Under the pieces are notes generated by a model. The model saw only the letters and a list, made by a program, of their open reading frames with translations, made no database searches and was not told where the DNA came from. Of a stretch of DNA of 64,000 nucleotides, positions 50,471 to 61,900 are shown one piece after another (within the stretch, counting starts at the first letter, position 1; the number at the start of each line of letters is the position of its first letter). The DNA is taken from assembly GCA_963920705.1 (NCBI GenBank), contig OY987230.1:1-64000 (forward strand). The letters run 5' to 3'. The DNA comes from Odiellus spinosus (Eukaryota > Arthropoda > Arachnida > Opiliones > Phalangiidae). The position numbers and the translations under genes were made by a program.

Positions 50471-53400
50471 TTTTCCAAAACTCTTGATTTTCAGATAGAC
50501 CAATATTTGCTCTTTCGAGTGGTCTTAATTTTGTCTAAATCGCTTAAAAATCAAAAGTTTTGTGTCCATTTGAATCCAATAATCTTGGATTTTTAAGCGT
50601 TTTTGCTTAATTTTAACCAATTTTATATTTGTCACAATTTTGCAATTTAGACAAAAACAAAATCATTCGAAAGAGCAATTAATGGACAGTCTTAATAATA
50701 AGAGTTTTCAAAAATCCGTTGAAAAACAAGAAAAATATGGCCAATTCAAAAAACATCTAATATCAAAAAGCGAATTTTGAAAATCTGAAATTTGACTATT
50801 TTGATATTCTATGATTTCTTGAATTGTCCACATTTTTCTTGTTTTTCAACGGATTTTTGAAAACTCTTATTATTTAGACTGTCTATTAATTGCTCTTTCG
50901 AATGACTTTGGTTTTGTCTAAATTGCAAAATCGTGACAAATATAAAATTGGTTAAAATTAAGCAAAAACGCTTAAAAATCCAAGATTATTGGATTCAAAT
51001 GGACACAAAACTTTTGATTTTTAAGCGATTTAGACAAAATTAAGACCACTCGAAAGAGCAAATATTGGTCTATCTGAAAATCAAGAGTTTTGGAAAATCC
51101 GTTGAAAAACATGGAAAATATGGACAATTCAAAAAACATCTAATATCAAAAAGCGAATTTTTAAAATCTGAAATTTGACTATTTTGATATTGTATGATTT
51201 CTAGAATTGGCCATATTTTTCTTGTTTTTCAACGGATTTTCCAAAACTATTGTTTTTTAGATAGACCAAAATTTGGTCTTTCGAGTGGTCCATTTGAATC
51301 CAATAATCTTGGATTTTTAAGCGTTTTTGCTTAATTTTAACCAATTTTATATTTGTCACGTTTTGGCAATTTAGACAAAACCAAAGTCATTCGAAAGAGC
51401 AATTAATGGACAGTCTAAATAATAAGAGTTTTCAAAAATCCGTTGAAAAACAAGAAAAATATGGCCAATTCAAGAAATCATAGAATATCAAAATAGTCAA
51501 ATTTCAGATTTTCAAAATTCGCTTTTTGATATTAGATGTTTTTTGATTTGTCCATATTTTCCATGTTTTCAACTGATTTTCCAAAACTCTTGTTTTTTAG
51601 ATAGATCAATATTTGCTCTTTCGAGTGGTCTTAATTTTGTCTAAATCGCTTAAAATTCAAAAGTTTTGTGTCCATTTGAATCCAATAATCTTGGATTTTT
51701 AAGCGTTTTTGCTTAATTTTAACCAATTTTATATTTGTCACAATTTTGCAATTTAGACAAAACCAAAGTCATTCGAAAGAGCAATTAATGGACAGTTTAA
51801 ATAATAAGAGTTTTCAAAAATCCGTTGAAACACATGGAAAATATGGACAATTCAAAAAACATCTAATATCAAAAAGCGAATTTTGAAAATCTGAAATTTG
51901 ACTATTTTGATATTCTATGATTTCTTGAATTGGCCATATTTTTCTTGTTTTTCAACGGATTTTTGAAAACTCTTATTATTTAGACTGTCCATTAATTGCT
52001 CTTTCGAATGACTTTGGTTTTGTCTAAATTGCAAAATTGTGACAAATATAAAATTGGTTAAAATTAAGCAAAAACGCTTAAAAATCCAAGATTATTGGAT
52101 TCAAATGGACACAAAACTTTTGAATTTTAAGCGATTTAGACAAAATTAAGACCACTCGAAAGACCAAATTTTGGTCTATCTAAAAAACAATAGTTTTGGA
52201 AAATCCGTTGAAAAACAAGAAAAATATGGCCAATTCAAGAAATCATACAATATCAAAATAGTCAAATTTCAGATTTTCAAAATTCGCTTTTTGATATTAG
52301 ATGTTTTTTGAATTGTCCATATTTTCCATGTTTTTCAACGGATTTTTGAAAACTCTTATTATTTAAACTGTCCATTAATTGCTCTTTCGAATGACTTTGG
52401 TTTTGTCTAAATTGCAAAATTGTGACAAATATAAAATTGGTTAAAATTAAGCAAAAACGCTTAAAAATCCAAGATTATTGGATTCAAATGGACACAAAAC
52501 TTTTGAATTTTAAGCGATTTAGACAAAATTAAGACCACTCGAAAGAGCAAATATTGGTCTATCTATAAAACAAGAGTTTTGGAAAATCCGTTGAAAAACA
52601 TGGAAAATATGGACAATTCAAAAAACATCTAATATCAAAAAGCGAATTTTTAAAATCTGAAATTTGACTATTTTGATATTGTATGATTTCTTGAATTGGC
52701 CATATTTTTCTTGTTTTTCAACGGATTTTCCAAAACTATTGTTTTTTAGATAAACCAAAATTTGGTCTTTCGAGTGGTCTTAATTTTGTCTAAATCGCTT
52801 AAAAATCAAAAGTTTTGTGTCCATTTGAATCCAATAATCTTGGATTTTTAAGCGTTTTTGCTTAATTTTAACCAATTTTATATTTGTCACAATTTTGCAA
52901 TTTAGACAAAACCAAAGTCATTCGAAAGAGCAATTAATGGACAGTTTCAATAATAAGAGTTTTCAAAAATCCGTTGAAAAACATGGAAAATATGGACAAT
53001 TCAAAAAACATCTAATATCAAAAAGCGAATTTTGAAAATCTGAAATTTGACTATTTTGATATTCTATGATTTCTTGAATTGGCCATATTTTTCTTGTTTT
53101 TCAACGGATTTTTGAAAACTCTTATTATTTAGACTGTCCATTAATTGCTCTTTCGAATGACTTTGGTTTTGTCTAAATTGCAAAATTGTGACAAATATAA
53201 AATTGGTTAAAATTAAGCAAAAACGCTTAAAAATCCAAGATTATTGGATTCAAATGGACACAAAACTTTTGAATTTTAAGCGATTTAGACAAAATTAAGA
53301 CCTCTCGAAAGACCAAATTTTGGTCTATCTAAAAAACAAGAGTTTTGGAAAATCCGTTGAAAAACATGGAAAATATGGACAATTCAAAAAACATCTTATA

Positions 53401-54260
53401 TCAAAAAGCGAATTTTGAAAATCTGAAATTTGACTATTTTGATATTCTATGATTTCTTGAATTGGCCATATTTTTCTTGTTTTTCAACGGATTTTTGAAA
53501 ACTCTTAATATTTAGACTGTCCATTAATTGCTCTTTCGAATGACTTTGGTTTTGTCCAAATTGCAAAATTGTGACAAATATAAAATTGGTTAAAATTAAG
53601 CAAAAACGCTTAAAAATCCAAGATTATTGGATTCAAATGGACACAAAACTTTTGAATTTTAAGCGATTTAGACAAAATTAAGACCACTCGAAAGAGCAAA
53701 TATTGATCTATCTAAAAAACAAGAGTTTTGGAAAATCAGTTGAAAAACAAGAAAAATATGTACAATTCAAAAAACATCTAATATCAAAAAGCGAATTGTG
53801 AAAATCTGAAATTTGACTATTTTGATATTCTATGATTTCTTGAATTGGCCATATTTTTCTTGTTTTTCAACTAATTTTTGAAAACACTTATTATTTAGAC
53901 TGTCCATTAATTTCTCTTTCGAATGACTTTGGTTTTGTCTAAATTGCAAAATTGTGACAAATATAAAATTGTTTAAAATTAAGCAAAAACGCTTAAAAGT
54001 CCAAGATTATTGGATTCAAATGGACACAAAACTTTTGAATTTTAAGCGATTTAGACAAAATTAAGACCACTCGAAAGACCAAATTTTGGTCTATCTAAAA
54101 AACAATAGTTTTGGAAAATCCGTTGAAAAACAAGAAAAATATGGCCAATTCAAGAAATCATACAATATCAAAATAGTCAAATTTCAGATTTTCAAAATTC
54201 GCTTTTTGATATTAGATGTTTTTTGAATTGTCCATATTTTCCATGTTTTTCAATGGATTT
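50470..54260. repeat. Satellite segment with mixed order and unusual modules
   Basis: Order L- S(hybrid) L+ S- L-(42 bp deleted) S+ L- S- L+ S+ L+ S- L- S- L+ S- L+ S(hybrid) L+ S+. Boundary-box mutations cluster here: CAACTGATTTT near 51570, CAACTAATTTT near 53868 and CAATGGATTTTTG near 54251. No gene is present. Confidence 0.7.
51280..51300 (-). other. The same 42 bp deletion in an L- module
   Basis: An L- reads GAGTGGTCCATTTGAATCC. On the other strand this is exactly the TGGACCACTC junction found four times in L+ modules in 1-8 kb. It is the only instance in the right block and the only one in - orientation. Confidence 0.85.
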
Positions 54261-54644
54261 TTGAAAACTCTTATTATTTAAACTGTCCATTAATTGCTCT
54301 TTCGAATGACTTTGTTTTGTCTAAATTGCAAAATTGTGACAAATATAAAATTGGTTAAAATTAAGCAAAAACGCTTAAAAATCCAAGATTATTGGATTCA
54401 AATGGACACAAAACTTTTGATTTTTAAGCGATTTAGACAAAATTAAGACCACTCGAAAGACCAAATTTTGATCTATCTAAAAAACAAGAGTTTTGGAAAA
54501 TCCGTTGAAAAACATGGAAAATATGGACAATTCAAAAAACATCTAATATCAAAAAGCGAATTTTGAAAATCTGAAATTTGACTATTTTGATATTCTATGA
54601 TTTCTTGAATTGGCCATATTTTTCTTGTTTTTCAACGGATTTTT

Positions 54645-57600
54645 GAAAACTCTTATTATTTAGACTGTCCATTAATTGCTCTTTCGAATGACTTTGGTTT
54701 TGTCTAAATTGCCAAAACGTGACAAATATAAAATTGGTTAAAATTAAGCAAAAACGCTTAAAAATCCAAGATTATTGGATTCAAATGGACACAAAACTTT
54801 TGAATTTTAAGCGATTTAGACAAAATTAAGACCACTCGAAAGACCAAATTTTGGTCTATCTAAAAAACAATAGTTTTGGAAAATCCGTTGAAAAACAAGA
54901 AAAATATGGCCAATTCAAGAAATCATACAATATCAAAATAGTCAAATTTCAGATTTTCAAAATTCGCTTTTTGATATTAGATGTTTTTTGAATTGTCCAT
55001 ATTTTCCATGTTTTTCAACGGATTTTCCAAAACTCTTGATTTTCAGATAGACCAATATTTGCTCTTTCGAGTGGTCTTAATTTTGTCTAAATCGCTTAAA
55101 AATCAAAAGTTTTGTGTCCATTTGAATCCAATAATCTTGGATTTTTAAGCGTTTTTGCTTTATTTTAACCAATTTTATATTTGTCACAATTTTGCAATTT
55201 AGACAAAACCAAAGTCATTCGAAAGAGCAATTAATGGACAGTTTAAATAATAAGAGTTTTCAAAAATCCGTTGAAAAACATGGAAAATATGGACAATTCA
55301 AAAAACATCTAATATCAAAAAGCGAATTTTGAAAATCTGAAATTTGACTATTTTGATATTCTATGATTTCTTGAATTGGCCATATTTTTCTTGTTTTTCA
55401 ACGGATTTTTGAAAACTCTTATTATTTAGACTGTCCATTAATTGCTCTTTCGAATGACTTTGGTTTTGTCTAAATTGCCAAAACGTGACAAATATAAAAT
55501 TGGTTAAAATTAAGCAAAAACGCTTAAAAATCCAAGATTATTGGATTCAAATGGACACAAAACTTTTGAATTTTAAGCGATTTAGACAAAATTAAGACCA
55601 CTCGAAAGACCAAATTTTGGTCTATCTAAAAAACAATAGTTTTGGAAAATCCGTTGAAAAACAAGAAAAATATGGCCAATTCAAGAAATCATACAATATC
55701 AAAATAGTCAAATTTCAGATTTTCAAAATTCGCTTTTTGATATTAGATGTTTTTTGAATTGTCCATATTTTCCATGTTTTTCAACGGATTTTTGAAAACT
55801 CTTATTATTTAAACTGTCCATTAATTGCTCTTTCGAATGACTTTGGTTTTGTCTAAATTGCAAAATTGTGACAAATATAAAATTGGTTAAAATTAAGCAA
55901 AAACGCTTAAAAATCCAAGATTATTGGATTCAAATGGACACAAAACTTTTGATTTTTAAGCGATTTAGACAAAATTAAGACCACTCGAAAGACCAAATTT
56001 TGGTCTATCTAAAAAACAAGAGTTTTGGAAAATCCGTTGAAAAACATGGAAAATATGGACAATTCAAAAAACATCTAATATCAAAAAGCGAATTTTGAAA
56101 ATCTGAAATTTGACTATTTTGATATTCTATGATTTCTTGAATTGGCCATATTTTTCTTGTTTTTCAACGAATTTTTGAAAACTCTTATTATTTAGACTGT
56201 CCATTAATTGCTCTTTCGAATGACTTTGGTTTTGTCTAAATTGCCAAAACGTGACAAATATAAAATTGGTTAAAATTAAGCAAAAACGCTTAAAAATCCA
56301 AGATTATTGGATTCAAATGGACACAAAACTTTTGAATTTTAAGCGATTTAGACGAAATTAAGACCACTCGAAAGACCAAATTTTGGTCTATCTAAAAAAC
56401 AATAGTTTTGGAAAATCCGTTGAAAAACAAGAAAAATATGGCCAATTCTAGAAATCATACAATATCAAAATAGTCAAATTTCAGATTTTAAAAATTCGCT
56501 TTTTGATATTAGATGTTTTTTGAATTGTCCATATTTTCCATGTTTTTCAACGGATTTTCCAAAACACTTGATTTTCAGATAGACCAATATTTGCTCTTTC
56601 GAGTGGTCTTAATTTTGTCTAAATCGCTTAAAAATCAAAAGTTTTGTGTCCATTTGAATCCAATAATCTTGGATTTTTAAGCGTTTTTGCTTTATTTTAA
56701 CCAATTTTATATTTGTCACAATTTTGCAATTTAGACAAAACCAAAGTCATTCGAAAGAGCAATTAATGGACAGTTTAAATAATAAGAGTTTTCAAAAATC
56801 CGTTGAAAAACATGGAAAATATGGACAATTCAAAAAACATCTAATATCAAAAAGCGAATTTTGAAAATCTGAAATTTGACTATTTTGATATTCTATGATT
56901 TCTTGAATTGGCCATATTTTTCTTGTTTTTCAACGGATTTTTGAAAACTCTTATTATTTAGACTGTCCATTAATTGCTCTTTCGAATGACTTTGGTTTTG
57001 TCTAAATTGCCAAAACGTGACAAATATAAAATTGGTTAAAATTAAGCAAAAACGCTTAAAAATCCAAGATTATTGGATTCAAATGGACACAAAACTTTTG
57101 AATTTTAAGCGATTTAGACAAAATTAAGACCACTCGAAAGACCAAATTTTGGTCTATCTAAAAAACAATAGTGTTGGAAAATCCGTTGAAAAACAAGAAA
57201 AATATGGCCAATTCAAGAAATCATACAATATCAAAATAGTCAAATTTCAGATTTTCAAAATTCGCTTTTTGATATTAGATGTTTTTTGTATTGTCCATAT
57301 TTTCCATGTTTTTCAACGGATTTTTGAAAACTCTTATTATTTAAACTGTCCATTAATTGCTCTTTCGAATGACTTTGGTTTTGTCTAAATTGCAAAATTG
57401 TGACAAATATAAAATTGGTTAAAATTAAGCAAAAACGCTTAAAAATCCAAGATTATTGGATTCAAATGGACACAAAACTTTTGATTTTTAAGCGATTTAG
57501 ACAAAATTAAGACCACTCGAAAGACCAAATTTTGGTCTATCTAAAAAACAAGAGTTTTGGAAAATCCGTTGAAAAACATGGAAAATATGGACAATTCAAA

Positions 57601-58330
57601 AAACATCTAATATCAAAAAGCGAATTTTGAAAATCTGAAATTTGACTATTTTGATATTCTATGATTTCTTGAATTGGCCATATTTTTCTTGTTTTTCAAC
57701 GGATTTTTGAAAACTCTTATTATTTAGACTGTCCATTAATTGCTCTTTCGAATGACTTTGGTTTTGTCTAAATTGCCAAAACGTGACAAATATAAAATTG
57801 GTTAAAATTAAGCAAAAACGCTTAAAAATCCAAGATTATTGGATTCAAATGGACACAAAACTTTTGAATTTTAAGCGATTTAGACGAAATTAAGACCACT
57901 CGAAAGACCAAATTTTGGTCTATCTAAAAAACAATAGTTTTGGAAAATCCGTTGAAAAACAAGAAAAATATGGCCAATTCTAGAAATCATACAATATCAA
58001 AATAGTCAAATTTCAGATTTTAAAAATTCGCTTTTTGATATTAGATGTTTTTTGAATTGTCCATATTTTCCATGTTTTTCAACGGATTTTCCAAAACTAT
58101 TGATTTTCAGATAGACCAATATTTGCTCTTTCGAGTGGTCTTAATTTTGTCTAAATCGCTTAAAAATCAAAAGTTTTGTGTCCATTTGAATCCAATAATC
58201 TTGGATTTTTAAGCGTTTTTGCTTTATTTTAACCAATTTTATATTTGTCACAATTTTGCAATTTAGACAAAACCAAAGTCATTCGAAAGAGCAATTAATG
58301 GACAGTTTAAATAATAAGAGTTTTCAAAAA
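54645..58330. repeat. Higher-order repeat, period 1532 bp, about 2.4 copies
   Basis: The four-unit order L- S- L+ S+ L+ S- L+ S+ repeats. The L- boundary GGATTTTCCAAAAC lies at 55020, 56552 and 58084, spaced exactly 1532. TAGACGAAATTAAG occurs at 56349 and 57881. The CTAG S+ variant appears in the second and third copies only. Confidence 0.8.
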
Positions 58331-61300
58331 TCCGTTGAAAAACATGGAAAATATGGACAATTCAAAAAACATCTAATATCAAAAAGCGAATTTTGAAAAT
58401 CTGAAATTTGACTATTTTGATATTGTATGATTTCTTGAATTGGCCATATTTTTCTTGTTTTTCAACGGATTTTCCAAAACTATTGTTTTTTAGATAGACC
58501 AAAATTTGGTCTTTCGAGTGGTCTTAATTTTGTCTAAATCGCTTAAAATTCAAAAGTTTTGTGCCCATTTGAATCCAATAATCTTTAATTTTTAAGCGTT
58601 TTTGCTTAATTTTAACCAATTTTATATTTGTCACAATTTTGCAATTTAGACAAAACCAAAGTCATTCGAAAGAGCAATTAATGGACAGTTTAAATAATAA
58701 GAGTTTTCAAAAATCCGTTGAAAAACATGGAAAATATGTACAATTCAAAAAACATCTAATATCAAAAAGCGAATTTTGAAAATCTGAAATTTGACTATTT
58801 TGATATTCTATGATTTCTTGAATTGGCCATATTTTTCTTGTTTTTCAACGGATTTTTGAAAACTCTTATTATTTAGACTGTCCATTAATTGTTCTTTAGA
58901 ATGACTTTGGTTTTGTCTAAATTGCAAAATTGTGACAAGTATAAAATTGGTTAAAATTAAGCAAAAACGCTTAAAAATCCAAGATTATTGGATTCAAATG
59001 GACACAAAACTTTTGAATTTTAAGCGATTTAGACAAAATTAAGACCACTCGAAAGACCAAATTTTGGTCTATCTAAAAAACAATAGTTTTGGAAAATCCG
59101 TTGAAAAACAAGAAAAATATGGCCAATTCAAGAAATCATACAATATCAAAATAGTCAAATTTCAGATTTTAAAAATTCGCTTTTTGATATTAGATGTTTT
59201 TTGAATTGTCCATATTTTCCATGTTTTTCAACGGATTTTCCAAAACTCTTGTTTTTTAGATAGACCAATATTTGCTCTTTCGAGTGGTCTTAATTTTGTC
59301 TAAATCGCTTAAAATTCAAAAGTTTTGTGTCCATTTGAATCCAATAATCTTGGATTTTTAAGCGTTTTTGCTTAATTTTAACCAATTTTATATTTGTCAC
59401 AATTTTGCAATTTAGACAAAACCAAAGTCATTCGAAAGAGCAATTAATGGACAGTCTAAATAATAAGAGTTTTCAAAAATCCGTTGAAAAACAAGAAAAA
59501 TGTGGACAATTTAAGAAATCATAGAATATCAAAATAGTCAAATTTCAGATTTTCAAAATTCGCTTTTTGATATTAGATGTTTTTTGAATTGTCCATATTT
59601 TCCATGTTTTTCAACGGATTTTTGAAAACTCTTATTATTTAAACTGTCCATTAATTGCTCTTTCGAATGACTTTGTTTTGTCTAAATTGCAAAATTGTGA
59701 CAAATATAAAATTGTTTAAAATTAAGCAAAAACGCTTAAAAATCCAAGATTATTGGATTCAAATGGACACAAAACTTTTGATTTTTAAGCGATTTAGACA
59801 AAATTAAGACCACTCGAAAGACCAAATATTGGTCTATCTGAAAATCAAGAGTTTTGGAAAATCCGTTGAAAAACATGGAAAATATGGACAATTCAAAAAA
59901 CATCTAATATCAAAAAGCGAATTTTGAAAATCTGAAATTTGACTATTTTGATATTCTATGATTTCTTGAATTGGCCATATTTTTCTTGTTTTTCAACGGA
60001 TTTTCCAAAACTATTGTTTTTTAGATAGACCAAAATTTGGTCTTTCGATTGGTCTTAATTTTGTCTAAATCGCTTAAAATTCAAAAGTTTTGTGTCCATT
60101 TGAATCCAATAATCTTGGATTTTAGAGCGTTTTTGCTTAATTTTAACCAATTTTATATTTGTCACAATTTTGCAATTTAGACAAAACCAAAGTCATTCGA
60201 AAGAGCAATTAATGGACAGTCTAAATAATAAGAGTTTTCAAAAATCCGTTGAAAAACAAGAAAAATATGGCCAATTCAAGAAATCATAGAATATCAAAAT
60301 AGTCAAATTTCAGATTTACAAAATTCGCTTTTTGATATTAGACGTTTTTTGAATTGTCCATATTTTCCATGTTTTTCAACGGATTTTTGAAAACTCTTAT
60401 CATTTAAACTGTCCATTAATTGCTCTTTCGAATGACTTTGGTTTTGTCTAAATTGCAAAATTGTGACAAATATAAAATTGGTTAAAATTAAGCAAAAACG
60501 CTTAAAAATCCAAGATTATTGGATTCAAATGGACACAAAACTTTTGATTTTTAAGCGATTTAGACAAAATTAAGACCACTCGAAAGAGCAAATATTGGTC
60601 TATCTAAAAAACAAGAGTTTTGGAAAATCCGTTGAAAAACATGGAAAATATGGACAATTCAAAAAACATCTAATATCAAAAAGCGAATTTTGAAAATCTG
60701 AAATTTGACTATTTTGATATTCTATGATTTCTTGAATTGGCCATATTTTTCTTGTTTTTCAACGGATTTTTGAAAACTCTTATTATTTAGACTGTCCATT
60801 AATTGCTCTTTAGAATGACTTTGGTTTTGTCTAAATTGCAAAATTGTGACAAATATAAAATTGGTTAAAATTAAGCAAAAACGCTTAAAAATCCAAGATT
60901 ATTGGATTCAAATGGACACAAAACTTTTGAATTTTAAGCGATTTAGACAAAATTAAGACCACTCGAAAGACCAAATTTTGGTCTATCTAAAAAACAATAG
61001 TTTTGGAAAATCCGTTGAAAAACAAGAAAAATATGGCCAATTCAAGAAATCATACAATATCAAAATAGTCAAATTTCAGATTTTAAAAATTCGCTTTTTG
61101 ATATTAGATGTTTTTTGAATTGTCCATATTTTCCATGTTTTTCAACGGATTTTCCAAAACTCTTGTTTTTTAGATAGACCAAAATTTGGTCTTTAGAGTG
61201 GTCTTAATTTTGTCTAAATCGCTTAAAAATCAAAAGTTTTGTGTCCATTTGAATCCAATAATCTTGGATTTTTAAGCGTTTTTGCTTAATTTTAACCAAT

Positions 61301-61900
61301 TTTATATTTGTCACAATTTTGCAATTTAGACAAAACCAAAGTCATTCGAAAGAGCAATTAATGGACAGTCTAAATAATAAGAGTTTTCAAAAATCCGTTG
61401 AAAAACAAGAAAAATGTGGACAATTCAAGAAATCATAGAATATCAAAATAGTCAAATTTCAGATTTTCAAAATTCGCTTTTTGATATTAGATGTTTTTTG
61501 AATTGGCCATATTTTTCTTGTTTTTCAACGGATTTTTGAAAACTCTTATTATTAAGACTGTCCATTAATTGCTCTTTCGAATGACTTTGTTTTTGTCTAA
61601 ATTGCAAAATTGTGACAAATATAAAATTGGTTAAAATTAAGCAAAAACGCTTAAAAATCCAAGATTATTGGATTCAAATGGACACAAAACTTTTGATTTT
61701 TAAGCGATTTAGACAAAATTAAGACCACTCGAAAGAGCAAATATTGGTCTATCTGAAAATCAAGAGTTTTGGAAAATCCGTTGAAAAACATGGAAAATAT
61801 GGACAATTCAAAAAACATCTAATATCAAAAAGCGAATTTTGAAAATCTGAAATTTGACTATTTTGATATTCTATGATTTCTTGAATTGGCCATATTTTCC
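58330..61900. repeat. Satellite segment resembling 32.3-33.6 kb
   Basis: It contains the S variant AAAAATGTGGACAATT at about 59497 and 61411, otherwise seen only at about 32628. The module order L- S(variant) L+ S- L- S+ L+ at about 59240-60420 is the same as at about 32360-33560, on the other side of the island. One L- near 58575 has the rare TCTTTAATTTTTAAGCG. Confidence 0.7.
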
